Positions 7,364-17,534 are shown, counted from the stretch's first letter. The stretch: 58,754 nucleotides of DNA from Anderseniella sp. (GCA_030626025.1 DAOUPT010000016.1:1-58754), one strand, 5' to 3'. Program-made: numbers and translations. Notes: a model not told the origin generated them from the sequence alone.

Positions 7364-10300
7364 ATGCAACCATCAGATTTAGAGTTGAAATCGGGTAACA
7401 AGATTTTTACCGGGACGCCTGAAGGGCTGGACGGGTTAATTCTTGCTGAGATTGCCCGTGCTAACCTTGATATGAACACTTTGCACGTTGCCCGTGACGA
7501 GCAACGTATGGCCGCGATGGCCGAAGCATTGTCGTTTTTTGCACCTGACATCAAGGTGATCGAGTTTCCGGCCTGGGACTGTCTTCCTTATGACCGGGTA
7601 TCACCGGCACCGGCAATTATGGCCAAGCGCATGGCAGCATTGACCAAATTAATGGCCAATAAGGGCAAAGACATACCGCTGATTACCTTGACGACGGTGA
7701 ATGCTGCCCTGCAAAAAATCCCCCCCCGCGATATTATTTCCAAAGCAGGGTTTATCGCCCGGCCGGGGCAAACAGTTTCGATGGACGATTTGCAAGCCCA
7801 TTTGCAGCATAATGGTTTTTCGCGCACAGGGACAGTGGTCGACCGGGGCGATTATGCGGTTCGGGGCGGGATTATTGATATTTATCCATCTGGCCATAAC
7901 AACCCGGTACGGCTTGATTTTTTTGGCGATACGCTGGAATCAGTGCGCAGTTTTAATCCCGAAACCCAGCGCACGACAAAACAGTTACGAGGTTTAAACC
8001 TTCATCCTGCCAATGAAGTCATTCTTAATGACGAAACCATCGGAAAATTCAGAACCGGTTATACAGCCCGGTTCGGGCGCAGTGGTTCTGATGATCCTTT
8101 GTATGAGTCGGTCAGTAGCGCCCGGCGTTACCAGGGGCTGGAACACTGGATGCCGCTGTTTTATGGCCAGATGTCGACACTGCTTGATTATACCGGCAAA
8201 ACGGTTGTGGTTTTTGATCATTTAACCAGAGAAGCCGTTGTGTCGCGCAACGAGCAAATTGCTGACTATTATGCAGCGCGCAAAAAAACCGGTGAAGAGG
8301 CGACCTTTGGCAGTGCGCCTTATAACCCGCTGGAAATCGGCGAACTTTATCTGGATGATGAAAACTGGACCAGTTTGATTGCCGAATATCCGCTGGCCAG
8401 TCTGTCGCCATTCGATGCACCTGCAACCACAACAGGGCAAACGGTTCACTCGGTTGGCGGTCGACATGGGCGTAGTTTTGCGGCGGAACGGGCTAGACAT
8501 GATGCTAATATCTATGAAGTTGTAGCCGAACATATCACAGGGTTGCGCAAAGGCGGCAAACGTGTGTTGATTGCTGCCTGGAGTGAGGGTGCGCGGGATC
8601 GGCTTGAGACGATTTTGAAAGATCACGGTGTTGCACCGATTGCTTCGGCAAGCAGTTGGGTGCAAGCCTCAACCCGCGATATTGACATTGTTTCGACCGT
8701 AGTGCTTGGCATTGAAAGCGGGTTTGAAACAGATGATCTGGCCGTTATTGCCGAACAGGATATTCTGGGCGACCGGATGGTGCGCCGGACCAGTAAAACC
8801 CGGCGAGCGGCTGATTTTATCGCCGAATTGTCGAGTCTTGAGGCTGGTGACCTCGTGGTCCATGTGGATCATGGCATTGGTAAATTTGAAGGGTTGAAAA
8901 CCATAGATGTGGCTGGCGCGCCGCATGATTGTCTGTATTTGAGCTATCTGGGTGGTGACCGGCTGTTCCTGCCAGTGGAAAACATTGAGCTGTTATCGCG
9001 CTATGGTGCCGAAGATGCTGCGGTTCGGCTCGACAAGCTTGGTGGTGGTGCCTGGCAGGCTCGTAAAGCAAAACTGAAAAAACGGGTTCGCGATATTGCG
9101 GCCTCGCTGATTAACACAGCAGCAGCGCGGGCCTTGCGAAAAGGGGCCATATTCGCGGCACCTGAAGGGTTGTATGACGAGTTTGCAGCACGTTTTCCCT
9201 ATACAGAAACTGAAGATCAACTTGATGCTATAGAGGCTGTGCTGGAAGATTTCCAAAAAGGTAGACCCATGGACCGCCTTATTTGTGGTGATGTGGGTTT
9301 TGGCAAGACTGAAGTGGCGATGCGGGCGGCATTCGTTGCGGTGATGGCCGGAAAACAAGCCGCTATTGTTGTGCCAACCACATTGTTGGCCCGCCAGCAT
9401 TATGCTTCGCTGGTTGAACGGTTTGAAGGTCTGCCGGTTAATATTAAGCAATTATCACGACTGGTGCCGCGCAAGGATCTCGAGACGTCTAAAAAAGGTC
9501 TGGCTGACGGATCTGTTGATATTGTGGTTGGTACCCATGCGCTGCTGGCCAAAGACATGAAGTTTCGTGATCTTGGTTTGCTGATTATCGATGAAGAGCA
9601 GCATTTTGGTGTCAAGCACAAGGAGCAGTTGAAAGAACTGCGGGCCGATGTGCATGTGTTGACCCTGACCGCAACACCGATACCGCGCACCCTGCAATTG
9701 GCGATGACCGGCGTCAGGGAGCTGTCACTGATTACCACACCGCCAGTTGACCGTCTTGCAGTGAGAACCTTCATTTCACCGTTTGATGCGGTAATGGTGC
9801 GTGAAACCTTGTTGCGCGAATTGTATCGAGGTGGCCAAAGTTTTTACGTGGTGCCGCGGGTAGCTGATATTGGTGAAATATCAGAGTTTTTACGGACTCA
9901 AATCCCTGAACTCAAAATTGCCATTGCCCATGGTCAAATGTCGCCGGGCGAGCTTGAAGATGTTATGAACGGGTTTTATGACCGTAAATATGATGTTTTG
10001 CTTGCCACAACTATCATTGAGTCCGGCATCGATATACCAACCGCCAACACGCTGATTGTTCATCGCTCCAACATGTTTGGCCTTGCCCAGCTTTATCAGC
10101 TGCGTGGCCGGGTAGGGCGTTCAAAGCAACGGGCTTATGCGCTGTTTACAGTGCCAGCCCACCGAACGCTTACCAAACATGCCGAAAAACGCCTTAAAGT
10201 GCTACAGTCACTTGATACGCTGGGGGCCGGGTTTTCGCTTGCCAGTCATGATCTGGATATTCGCGGTGCCGGTAATCTGGTTGGTGAGGAGCAGTCCGGG

Positions 10301-10855
10301 CATATCAAGGAAGTCGGTTTTGAGCTGTATCAGAACATGCTTGAAGAAGCTGTTGCCTCATTGCGTGATGCCGGAATTGACAGTGATGAGAGTGAAGATA
10401 CATGGTCACCGCAAATCAACATCGGCACATCGGTGCTGATACCGGAAAGCTATGTGGAAGATCTGCAAATACGTCTGAGCCTGTATCGCCGCTTGTCTGA
10501 TCTCCATCAGCAGGCTGAAATTGATGCCTTTGCGGCTGAAATTCATGATCGCTTTGGACCGGCCCCGGAAGAGGTTAATCACCTGCTGGAAATCATGGCG
10601 ATCAAGGAATTGTGTCGGCAGGCCAATGTTGAAACCATTGAGGCGGGGCCAAAAGGTGCTGTCATCGGGCTACGGGATGGAAAATTCCCCAATCCGCATG
10701 GTCTGCTCGACTGGATCAACAAGCAAGGCACCTATGCCAAGAACCGGGCCGACATGAAGCTGGTGGTGATGCGCTCATGGGATACTCCGGAAGTACGCCT
10801 CAAAGGCGCGCGGCAGTTGATGGCGGTACTGGCGGGTTTGGCCAATCAGGCTTGA
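7364..10855 (+). CDS. mfd: Transcription-repair coupling factor Mfd
   Basis: A 1163-residue protein that removes RNA polymerase stalled at DNA lesions and recruits UvrA. The UvrB-like N-terminal part includes FPAWDCLPYDRVSP. The RNA-polymerase interaction region includes GDLVVHVDHGIGKFEGL. The translocase core has Walker A GDVGFGKTEV near residue 643, DEEQHFGV near 742 and LTLTATPIPRTLQLAMTGVR. The RecG-like TRG motif and the C-terminal UvrA-contact domain follow. The open frame extends 20 codons upstream into sdhE, but the ATG at 7364 gives the sensible N-terminus MQPSDLEL and a near-zero gap to sdhE. Its last ten bases overlap the convergent FrnE-type gene. Confidence 0.97.
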   Translation: MQPSDLELKSGNKIFTGTPEGLDGLILAEIARANLDMNTLHVARDEQRMAAMAEALSFFAPDIKVIEFPAWDCLPYDRVSPAPAIMAKRMAALTKLMANKGKDIPLITLTTVNAALQKIPPRDIISKAGFIARPGQTVSMDDLQAHLQHNGFSRTGTVVDRGDYAVRGGIIDIYPSGHNNPVRLDFFGDTLESVRSFNPETQRTTKQLRGLNLHPANEVILNDETIGKFRTGYTARFGRSGSDDPLYESVSSARRYQGLEHWMPLFYGQMSTLLDYTGKTVVVFDHLTREAVVSRNEQIADYYAARKKTGEEATFGSAPYNPLEIGELYLDDENWTSLIAEYPLASLSPFDAPATTTGQTVHSVGGRHGRSFAAERARHDANIYEVVAEHITGLRKGGKRVLIAAWSEGARDRLETILKDHGVAPIASASSWVQASTRDIDIVSTVVLGIESGFETDDLAVIAEQDILGDRMVRRTSKTRRAADFIAELSSLEAGDLVVHVDHGIGKFEGLKTIDVAGAPHDCLYLSYLGGDRLFLPVENIELLSRYGAEDAAVRLDKLGGGAWQARKAKLKKRVRDIAASLINTAAARALRKGAIFAAPEGLYDEFAARFPYTETEDQLDAIEAVLEDFQKGRPMDRLICGDVGFGKTEVAMRAAFVAVMAGKQAAIVVPTTLLARQHYASLVERFEGLPVNIKQLSRLVPRKDLETSKKGLADGSVDIVVGTHALLAKDMKFRDLGLLIIDEEQHFGVKHKEQLKELRADVHVLTLTATPIPRTLQLAMTGVRELSLITTPPVDRLAVRTFISPFDAVMVRETLLRELYRGGQSFYVVPRVADIGEISEFLRTQIPELKIAIAHGQMSPGELEDVMNGFYDRKYDVLLATTIIESGIDIPTANTLIVHRSNMFGLAQLYQLRGRVGRSKQRAYALFTVPAHRTLTKHAEKRLKVLQSLDTLGAGFSLASHDLDIRGAGNLVGEEQSGHIKEVGFELYQNMLEEAVASLRDAGIDSDESEDTWSPQINIGTSVLIPESYVEDLQIRLSLYRRLSDLHQQAEIDAFAAEIHDRFGPAPEEVNHLLEIMAIKELCRQANVETIEAGPKGAVIGLRDGKFPNPHGLLDWINKQGTYAKNRADMKLVVMRSWDTPEVRLKGARQLMAVLAGLANQA

Positions 10856-11514
10856 TCGGCAGCGACATTGCGTTCCTCGACAATGCCCTGGATAACCTGT
10901 GCAATCGTTTCGGCTTCTTGAGCACCGACGACGGCATATTTTTTGCCGACAATCATGGTTGGCACACTGCGGACGCCCATTTGTTGGTAATGCTGCATTT
11001 CTTCCTGAACCTCTTTCAGGTCAGCATCTCCGGCAAGCAGTCGTTCAACCACTTCACGCTCCATACCGGCTTCCACAGCTATATCGGCCAGAACCGAATT
11101 GTCGGTCAAATCCTTCGCATCAATGAAGTAGGCGATAAACAGGCTTTCTGACATGGTATCTTGCAAGCCGGATTCGTGGGCCCAGCGAATAACCCGGTGG
11201 GCATTAAGCGTGTTGGGCGACAGGGTAATTTCATCGAAGTTAAACGGAATGCCTTCCACCTTACCGGCCTGGCGTATGGGATCATATTTTTCGGCAACCT
11301 GATCTGGCGTGCCAAATTTGTCTGAAAGATATTTTTTCCGGTCGCGGCCTTCGAGTGGAATGGTTGGGTCAAGCTGGAATGGTCGCCAGTTGATTTGAAC
11401 CTCAATATTATCGGGTATCATGGCAAGAGCCTTTTCGAGGCGACGCTTGCCGACATAACACCACGGGCACATGACGTCTGAAACGACATCGATCTCAACA
11501 ATATTATCCTTCAT
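10846..11514 (-). CDS. DsbA-family oxidoreductase, FrnE-like
   Basis: A 222-residue thioredoxin-fold protein with the N-terminal motif VSDVMCPWCYVGKRRLE (Cys16-Pro-Trp-Cys19), an inserted helical domain, and a late cis-proline loop VRSVPTMIVG. That is the layout of the FrnE/2-hydroxychromene isomerase-like branch of DsbA proteins. No signal peptide is present, so it should work in the cytoplasm, probably as a thiol oxidoreductase or isomerase. The ATG at 11514 is chosen because a good ribosome site, GGGAGAG, lies just upstream. Starts further up would run into the preceding ligase gene. It is the last gene of a minus-strand run and overlaps the end of mfd by ten bases. Confidence 0.88.
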   Translation of the reverse strand: MKDNIVEIDVVSDVMCPWCYVGKRRLEKALAMIPDNIEVQINWRPFQLDPTIPLEGRDRKKYLSDKFGTPDQVAEKYDPIRQAGKVEGIPFNFDEITLSPNTLNAHRVIRWAHESGLQDTMSESLFIAYFIDAKDLTDNSVLADIAVEAGMEREVVERLLAGDADLKEVQEEMQHYQQMGVRSVPTMIVGKKYAVVGAQEAETIAQVIQGIVEERNVAADQA

Positions 11515-11527
11515 AAGGTCTCTCCCT

Positions 11528-13093
11528 TTATCCACGTACAAGAAGCGGCAGTTCTTTTCTTAACAACTTGCCGCTGGCATTACACGGCAGCACATCCACG
11601 ACAAGTAACTTTTTCGGGACTTTATAGGTGGCGAGGCGGGAAGAAGCAAATTGGTCAACATCCTTCACATCGATGCTCGCACCGGCAACTGGTACCAAAA
11701 ACCCGGCAATGATCTCGACATTATCGCCGACACTGATGACGCAGACCCCCGCGTGGTCGACGTCAGGGTGTTGCAGTAACACCGCTTCCACTTCAACCGG
11801 TGACACCCGATAACCCATGGCGTTCATCAGATCATCATTGCGACCGCCAAACCAGATAAAACCGTCTTCGTCCATTGAGGCAAGGTCACCGGTGATAAAC
11901 CAGCCATCGCGCAGGGCATCGGCCTCTTCATCGGGCCGGTTCCAATAGCCAAGCATTAAGCCGGGGTCTGAGCGATGGATGGCGATGACGCCAGTTTGGT
12001 TGATGTCTAAAGGTGTGTTGCCGACGTTTTTTGGCAGGATTGCAACACACCGGCCCGATTGCGGCATACCAGGCGATCCGCGTTTTGTTGCTCTGGCCGG
12101 AGAAGACGATATGTAGGTGGAAATCTCGCTCATCCCTAACGCCTCATACAATTGCAAACCGGTCTGCTCAAACCAGTTTTCTCGTATGTTTTCAGGCAAT
12201 GGTTCGCCAGCCGTAAGGCAATGGCGCAGGCTGTTCATATCATTTGTTGCAAGGTCGCAGTATTTTAGTATCTGGCGATAAAGGGAAGGAACAGCGGCCA
12301 ATATGCTCGGTTTGTAGGTTTCTACCAGTTTGGGCCAGATGGTGACGTCTTTTTTGCCGGTATATACGATGCTGGTGGCGCCATTGGCCCATGGGTCGAA
12401 CAGGCCTGTGCCCAATGTGTAGGTCCAGTTGAATGCGCCGGTGTGCAGCAGACGGTCATTGCCGGACAGATCATACCAGTCGCGATACATCGGACGACGG
12501 CCCCAAACGGCGCGCTGGGCATGTAATACGCCCTTTGGTTTTGATGAGGTTCCCGACGTGTATATCAGGAAAGCAGGGTCGTCTTTGAGGGTTTGGCAGT
12601 ATGTGATCGGTTCAGATTGTTTGAGTTGTTCAATCAATTGGTGGTCCAGAAGTGCAATCTCTTGCGACAGTTCAGGCAGCGACAAAGCTCCATCGCTGGC
12701 GATGGCCGATGCACCGCAATCGTTGAGGAGCAAGTCCACTTCGCGTACTGAAAGTTGTGACGAGGCCGGGACCGGCACCAAACCGGCAGCGTTGGCGGCG
12801 AAAAATACCAGTGCGTAATCAATGCTGTTACCCATGCGGATAAACAGTCGTTCACCTTTTTGCAGGCCGGTGCTGAGGAGGCCGGCGGCAAGCTTCAGCA
12901 CGGTTTCCTCGATTTGCCGATAAGTCCAGCGCTGGCAAAATGATGGACTGTCGTGATCGTTGCAAATGATCAGAGCTGTTTTGTCCGGTGTCTGTTTCGC
13001 TGATTTAGAAAGACAATATTGGGCAAGGTTAAACGTTTCGGGTGGCAACTGCCCGGTAAAGCCAGACGTTTTGGTGCTCATGGAAACCGTCAC
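11528..13093 (-). CDS. AMP-forming acyl-CoA ligase (benzoate-CoA ligase-like)
   Basis: A 521-residue member of the ANL adenylating superfamily, which activates a carboxylic acid with ATP and joins it to CoA. Motifs are clear: the P-loop-like YTSGTSSKPKGVLHAQ (about residues 178-193), the YEALGMSEIS adenine-binding segment, FITGDLASMDEDGFIWFGGR with the ATP-ribose aspartate, and the terminal ASGKLLRKEL with the catalytic lysine. The overall style is nearest benzoate-CoA-ligase-like enzymes, but the acid cannot be read from sequence. The GTG start at 13093 overlaps the stop of the upstream binding-protein gene (GTGA), which suggests coupling. An ATG at 13081 is an alternative. It may act on an acid derived from whatever the neighbouring binding protein imports; that is speculation. 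Confidence 0.87.
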   Translation of the reverse strand: MTVSMSTKTSGFTGQLPPETFNLAQYCLSKSAKQTPDKTALIICNDHDSPSFCQRWTYRQIEETVLKLAAGLLSTGLQKGERLFIRMGNSIDYALVFFAANAAGLVPVPASSQLSVREVDLLLNDCGASAIASDGALSLPELSQEIALLDHQLIEQLKQSEPITYCQTLKDDPAFLIYTSGTSSKPKGVLHAQRAVWGRRPMYRDWYDLSGNDRLLHTGAFNWTYTLGTGLFDPWANGATSIVYTGKKDVTIWPKLVETYKPSILAAVPSLYRQILKYCDLATNDMNSLRHCLTAGEPLPENIRENWFEQTGLQLYEALGMSEISTYISSSPARATKRGSPGMPQSGRCVAILPKNVGNTPLDINQTGVIAIHRSDPGLMLGYWNRPDEEADALRDGWFITGDLASMDEDGFIWFGGRNDDLMNAMGYRVSPVEVEAVLLQHPDVDHAGVCVISVGDNVEIIAGFLVPVAGASIDVKDVDQFASSRLATYKVPKKLLVVDVLPCNASGKLLRKELPLLVRG

Positions 13094-14877
13094 TTTTTTT
13101 CAAACCATGCAGCTTCGGCCCGAAAACCGTAATTTGATACTTTGTCGGAATAACGAATATGAGACCATCGGGCCAGCCATTGGCCGTTGGCGTGATATAA
13201 TGGGATGATATAAAATCCTGAGACCAGCAGCCGGTCGAGGGCTCTGACGCTGGCGATAAAAGCCTCACCAGAGGAGGCTTTGACCATTTCATCAATCAAT
13301 TTGTCAATGGCCGGGTCGGCAACGCCCATGTAATTGCGGGTGCCTTCCTGCTTGCGGCCTTGGCTGCCCCAGTAAAAGGCTTGCTCATTGCCCGGCGACA
13401 GGGAATTGTACCAGGTAAAAGGGATCATATCGAAATCATAGGTCTGTAAACGCTGTTGAAATTGCGAAGAGTCGACCTGCCTGATTGTTACTGCGATGCC
13501 GATCTGGCGCAAGGAGCGTTGGTAATGCAGGGAAATTTTTTCCTGCTCGGGGTTTTGCACGACAATCTCAAAAACAAACGGTTTGCCACTCTTGGTATTG
13601 GTCAAAACCCGGTTTTTAAACTTCCAGCCCGCTTTTGCGAACAACATGACCGCTTTTCGCAGGGTTTTGCGATCGCGACCTGACCCGTCGCTGATCGGTT
13701 GTGTGAATTTTCCATCTAGAAAGCGGGCAGGGACATTAGCGCCAACAGTTTTTAACAAGCGTTTTTCGATGTCGTTGGCCGAATGGCCGATTGAGGACAG
13801 GTCAGAACCGGTGTAAAACCCTTGTGTGCGTTTGAACAAGCCATGAAACAGTTTGGCATTGGCCCATTCAAAATCAAACACCAAACCTAGCGCTTCACGC
13901 ACGACAGGATCGGCAAAAATTTCGCGGCGGGTGTTGAAAACCAGTGCTGATGTTGGTTTTGGCAGTTTTGTAACAACCGTATCGAGTTTGACCTTGCCGT
14001 TTTTTACGGCGGCAAAATCATAACCATTGGACCATTTGTTAGGGTCAGCTTCAAAGCGAGTATCAACCAGATTTTTCTTGAAGGCTTCAAATGCCGCCTG
14101 ATTGTCGCGGAAATACTCAAAGCGGACCTTGTCAAAGTTCCACAGCCCCTTTGAAACGGGCAGGTCGCGTCCCCAATAATTAGGGTCGCGGGTGTAAACA
14201 ATCGATTCACCGGGTTTAACGCTGGAAATAACGTAAGGCCCGCTGCCAACAATGGGTTCTAGTGTGGTTTTCTCGAATGTATGAGTCTGGAAGTATTTTT
14301 GTGACAAAACCGGCATCAAACCCAAAATCAAGACCAATTCGCGGTCTTTGCCATCAAGGTGAAAAGTGATTGTGTGATCATCAATGACTTTGGCGCGTAA
14401 CACTTTTTTATAGTAACCGCGATGATTTGGACGGCCTTTTTCACGTAAAGTCTCAAATGAAAAAAGGATGTCGGATGCCAACACTGGAGTCCCATCGGAA
14501 AAATGGGCTTTTTTGTTGAGGTGAAAGGTGATGCTGGTGCGGTCATCGGGTACATCGATTTTTTCGGCGATCAGACCATAGAGCGTAAACGGTTCTGAGC
14601 GGTTGCGGGCCAGCAGGCTTTCAAAAACATAGACCCGCAGTCCGGTCGCGGCCCGACCTTTGACAATCATCGGATTGAGGGTGTCAAAACTACCGGTAAC
14701 CGCCCGGCGATAAATCCCGCTTTTTGGCGCATCAGGATTAGCGTATGGTAGGTGTTTAAAGTCAGCAGTAAGTGCTGGTTTTCCTTGCATGGCGATGCCG
14801 TGCGTGGGCTCGGAGCGTGTGGCTGTAGTTTGGAAAAACAGGAAAACGGCGATGATTGAAGCAAGAAGGTTTTTCAT
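13090..14877 (-). CDS. Periplasmic family-5 solute-binding protein, YejA-like
   Basis: A 595-residue exported substrate-binding protein. A signal peptide covers roughly residues 1-22 (KNLLASIIAVFLFFQTTATR). The mature start GIAMQGKPALTADFKHLPYA is the hallmark opening of YejA-type proteins, which feed peptides or microcin-C-like compounds to an ABC importer. The family-5 core follows, with FDTLNPMIVKGRAATG, FHLNKKAHFSDGTP and PIVGSGPYVI. Normal YejA length is about 600. The YejB, YejE and YejF partners are not next to it, so the permease must be elsewhere or the protein is an orphan. It is first in a tight minus-strand run with the acyl-CoA ligase (4-base overlap) and the FrnE-like gene. Confidence 0.88.
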   Translation of the reverse strand: MKNLLASIIAVFLFFQTTATRSEPTHGIAMQGKPALTADFKHLPYANPDAPKSGIYRRAVTGSFDTLNPMIVKGRAATGLRVYVFESLLARNRSEPFTLYGLIAEKIDVPDDRTSITFHLNKKAHFSDGTPVLASDILFSFETLREKGRPNHRGYYKKVLRAKVIDDHTITFHLDGKDRELVLILGLMPVLSQKYFQTHTFEKTTLEPIVGSGPYVISSVKPGESIVYTRDPNYWGRDLPVSKGLWNFDKVRFEYFRDNQAAFEAFKKNLVDTRFEADPNKWSNGYDFAAVKNGKVKLDTVVTKLPKPTSALVFNTRREIFADPVVREALGLVFDFEWANAKLFHGLFKRTQGFYTGSDLSSIGHSANDIEKRLLKTVGANVPARFLDGKFTQPISDGSGRDRKTLRKAVMLFAKAGWKFKNRVLTNTKSGKPFVFEIVVQNPEQEKISLHYQRSLRQIGIAVTIRQVDSSQFQQRLQTYDFDMIPFTWYNSLSPGNEQAFYWGSQGRKQEGTRNYMGVADPAIDKLIDEMVKASSGEAFIASVRALDRLLVSGFYIIPLYHANGQWLARWSHIRYSDKVSNYGFRAEAAWFEKK

Positions 14878-14922
14878 GTCTCAAACTTTAGCTCAGGAAA
14901 AATTGATTCTGAAACCTGTTTT

Positions 14923-15264
14923 TTAGTGAGGATGGGTATCGCGCAATCTGTATGTGCCCAATTGCTGGTCGAAGCGGTCGAAAATTTCCTGCACCTGTGG
15001 ATGGCGCACCGGGTCGCCGGTAATGTCAGGCAGGAGGTTTTGTTCCGAGACATAGGCGAGGTATTCAGTTTCATCGTTTTCAGCCAGGAGATGATAAAAT
15101 GGCTGGTTTTTGGCCGGTCGAATGTCTTCGGGGATTGACTGCCACCACTCTTCAGTGTTGTCAAAAACCGGGTCGACATCAAAGATCACGCCACGAAACG
15201 GAAAAATCCGGTGCTGGACCACTTGTCCGATGGAAAATTTCGCCATTTGAGTTTGTTGTGACAC
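14923..15264 (-). CDS. hspQ: Heat shock protein HspQ
   Basis: A 113-residue protein of the HspQ/YccV family, a small hemimethylated-DNA-binding-like protein that acts in enterobacteria as a Lon substrate and specificity enhancer. The conserved opening KFSIGQVVQHRIFPFRGVIF and the later NQPFYHLLAENDETEYLAYV plus EQNLLPD are all present. The GTG start is supported by a strong ribosome site, AAGGAGACG, about six bases upstream. It lies 44 bases after the malyl-CoA lyase-type gene on the same strand, so the two may share a transcript. I see no convincing heat-shock promoter in the short gap. Confidence 0.93.
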   Translation of the reverse strand: MSQQTQMAKFSIGQVVQHRIFPFRGVIFDVDPVFDNTEEWWQSIPEDIRPAKNQPFYHLLAENDETEYLAYVSEQNLLPDITGDPVRHPQVQEIFDRFDQQLGTYRLRDTHPH

Positions 15265-15308
15265 GGTCGTCTCCTTAGAATGCCTCTAGATACTAGCGTT
15301 TTGCCCGG

Positions 15309-16355
15309 TCAAAATCCATAGTTTTTCGCCATTGCAGGGTCTTTATCTGCAACCAGCCGAGCCAGATCGGCAATTACCTTGGCCTGTTTCCAAGTGGCGT
15401 CGTCCTGCATTTTACCGTCTATCATTACGGCACCTGTGCCATCGGGCATGCCTTCAAGAATGCGAAGGGCAAATTTAACTTCGTTGACATCGGGGGAAAA
15501 CACTTCTTTGGCAATGGTTATTTGTGAGGGGTGCAACGACCACGCACCGGCACAACCGAGCAAAAATGAATTGCGGAATTGGGCTTTGCAACCTTCAAGA
15601 TCAGAGAAATCGCCAAAGGGACCGTAAAACGCCTTAATACCGGCTGCGGCGCAGGCATCGACCATTTTGGCAACTGTGTAGTGCCACAGATCCTGTTGCT
15701 GGAACTGGCGGGTTGTATTGGTGTCTTCGTCGGGATCAGACAGCACGCCGTAAAATGGGTGGCCACCACCAACTCTGGTGGTTTTCATGCCACGGGACGC
15801 AGCCAGATCAGCCGGACCAAGGCTCATACCGTGCATTCTCGGACTTGCGGCCGCGATGTCAGCGACATTGTTTACACCTTCGGCGGTTTCCAGAATGGCG
15901 TGGATCAGGATTGGTTTTTTTATCGAGTGACGTGCTTCAAGCTGGGCCAGCAATTGATCAAGGTAATGGATATCCCAGGGACCTTCGACTTTGGGCAGCA
16001 TGATCACATCCAGCTTATCACCGACCTGAGCGACGATTTCGGTGATATCGTCAAGGACCCACGGGCTGTTCAGACAATTAATGCGGGTCCACAGACCGGT
16101 CTCACCAAATTCATTGTTTTTGGCCAGCTCGATAAATCCTTCTCGGGCGGCGTGTTTGGCATTGGCGGGTATGGCGTCTTCAAGGTTGCCAAGGATTACA
16201 TCGACGGTTTTGATCATGTCAGGCACTTTGGCCCGCATCTTTTCAATGTGAGGCGGGATGAAATGGATCATGCGCTCCAACTGGACCGGCAATTCATGTA
16301 ATGGTGAAGGTGCGCCAATGGCGAGGGGCTTAAAAAATTGGCGAGGTAATTTCAT
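15309..16355 (-). CDS. HpcH/HpaI-family CoA ester lyase (malyl-CoA lyase type)
   Basis: A 348-residue TIM-barrel lyase of the CitE/Mcl group. Likely substrates are L-malyl-CoA or beta-methylmalyl-CoA, split to glyoxylate plus an acyl-CoA. Supporting motifs are [16 protein letters not shown] (the metal/CoA loop with LEDA), [33 protein letters not shown] with the metal-binding glutamate, and [25 protein letters not shown] near the end is also typical of malyl-CoA lyases. A CaiB/BaiF-type enzyme is divergently transcribed 82 bases away, which suits a shared acyl-CoA theme. Whether it serves the ethylmalonyl-CoA pathway cannot be decided here, since no other gene of that pathway is in view. Confidence 0.88.
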   Translation of the reverse strand: MKLPRQFFKPLAIGAPSPLHELPVQLERMIHFIPPHIEKMRAKVPDMIKTVDVILGNLEDAIPANAKHAAREGFIELAKNNEFGETGLWTRINCLNSPWVLDDITEIVAQVGDKLDVIMLPKVEGPWDIHYLDQLLAQLEARHSIKKPILIHAILETAEGVNNVADIAAASPRMHGMSLGPADLAASRGMKTTRVGGGHPFYGVLSDPDEDTNTTRQFQQQDLWHYTVAKMVDACAAAGIKAFYGPFGDFSDLEGCKAQFRNSFLLGCAGAWSLHPSQITIAKEVFSPDVNEVKFALRILEGMPDGTGAVMIDGKMQDDATWKQAKVIADLARLVADKDPAMAKNYGF

Positions 16356-16436
16356 GGTCCAATAACTCTCAAAAACTTGTTGTCATAGAATAGACTTCGA
16401 TTAGGCTATCATAAGACATGAAACAAGGGTTAGAAC

Positions 16437-17534
16437 ATGCAACCATTGGACAATATTAAAGTTCTCGACTTCTCTACGCTTTTGCCCGGCCCGCTTGCCG
16501 GATTGGTTTTGGCTGAGGCCGGGGCGGAGGTTGTCAAGATCGAGCGTCCGGAATTTGGTGAGGAAATGCGTCACTTTCAGCCTAAATGGGGCAAGGACGC
16601 TATAAATTTTGCCTTGTTGAACCGTGGTAAAAGGTCATTGACGCTTGATTTAAAGGACCAGAGCCAAATAGATATCCTTAAACCGCTGATTTGCGAGGCA
16701 GACATTTTGCTGGAGCAATTCCGGCCCGGTGTCATGGCCCGCCTTGGTCTTGATTATGAAACGGTCAAACAATGGAATCCGCGGCTGATATATTGCTCGA
16801 TTTCAGGCTATGGGCAAACGGGACCCAAAGCCAAACAGGCCGGGCATGATCTTAATTATATCGGCGATACCGGGTTGCTTGATTTGAGCATGGGGTCTGA
16901 TGACAATCCGACCGTTCCGCCGGCGTTGATCGCTGATATTGGAGGTGGCACCTATCCGGCACTGGTGAATATTTTACTGGCTTTGATTTCCCGGCAACGG
17001 ACCGGGCAAGGCACGTACCTTGATATCGCCATGACTGACCATCTGTTCATGTTGATGTTTTGGGCACAAGGGCAGGGTACTGTAACAGGCGATTGGCCAC
17101 GATCAGGAAAAGGGTTACTGACCGGTGGTTCACCGCGTTATCAGATCTATCGGACCAAAGATCACAAGTTCATTGCAGCGGCGCCGTTGGAGGAAAAGTT
17201 TTGGCAGAATTTTTGCTCGTTAATCGGTTTTGTAGATGAGTCCGAGGATAACGAAGTAACCATCACCGCCATTAGAGATATAATAGCGACACAGACTGCA
17301 TTATACTGGCAGGGGGTTTTTGATAATCAGGATTGCTGTTGTAGCGTTGTGAAAACACTAAAGCAGGCGTTACAGGAACAGCATTTTCAATATCGCGGTT
17401 TGTTCGAACAGCAATTGTTAAACGAAGCAGGCCAAACCATTCAGGCATTACCTGTTTGTGTACTTAAACAGTTTCGCCGGATTGACAAAAAAACAGCTAA
17501 AGCGCCTTCAGTTGGCGAGCATAATTTTTATTAA
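16437..17534 (+). CDS. CaiB/BaiF CoA-transferase family protein, alpha-methylacyl-CoA racemase-like
   Basis: A 365-residue family III protein. The N-terminus IKVLDFSTLLPGPLAGLVLA is the classic opening, followed by EVVKIERPEFGEEMR and SLTLDLKD. YCSISGYGQTGPKAKQAGHDLNYIGDTG carries the conserved catalytic-type aspartate (HD). Length and the HDLNYI context fit alpha-methylacyl-CoA racemases better than formyl-CoA transferases. Racemases act on 2-methyl-branched acyl-CoAs in branched-chain or sterol side-chain breakdown. The last 90 residues are Gln-rich and less conserved than usual. It is divergent from the malyl-CoA lyase-type gene and appears to stand alone. Confidence 0.85.
   Translation: MQPLDNIKVLDFSTLLPGPLAGLVLAEAGAEVVKIERPEFGEEMRHFQPKWGKDAINFALLNRGKRSLTLDLKDQSQIDILKPLICEADILLEQFRPGVMARLGLDYETVKQWNPRLIYCSISGYGQTGPKAKQAGHDLNYIGDTGLLDLSMGSDDNPTVPPALIADIGGGTYPALVNILLALISRQRTGQGTYLDIAMTDHLFMLMFWAQGQGTVTGDWPRSGKGLLTGGSPRYQIYRTKDHKFIAAAPLEEKFWQNFCSLIGFVDESEDNEVTITAIRDIIATQTALYWQGVFDNQDCCCSVVKTLKQALQEQHFQYRGLFEQQLLNEAGQTIQALPVCVLKQFRRIDKKTAKAPSVGEHNFY

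Noticed and set aside
15579-16301. 240-codon plus-strand ORF across the malyl-CoA lyase-type gene
   Set aside because: It is a mirror of a well-supported minus-strand enzyme; the peptide lacks motifs.
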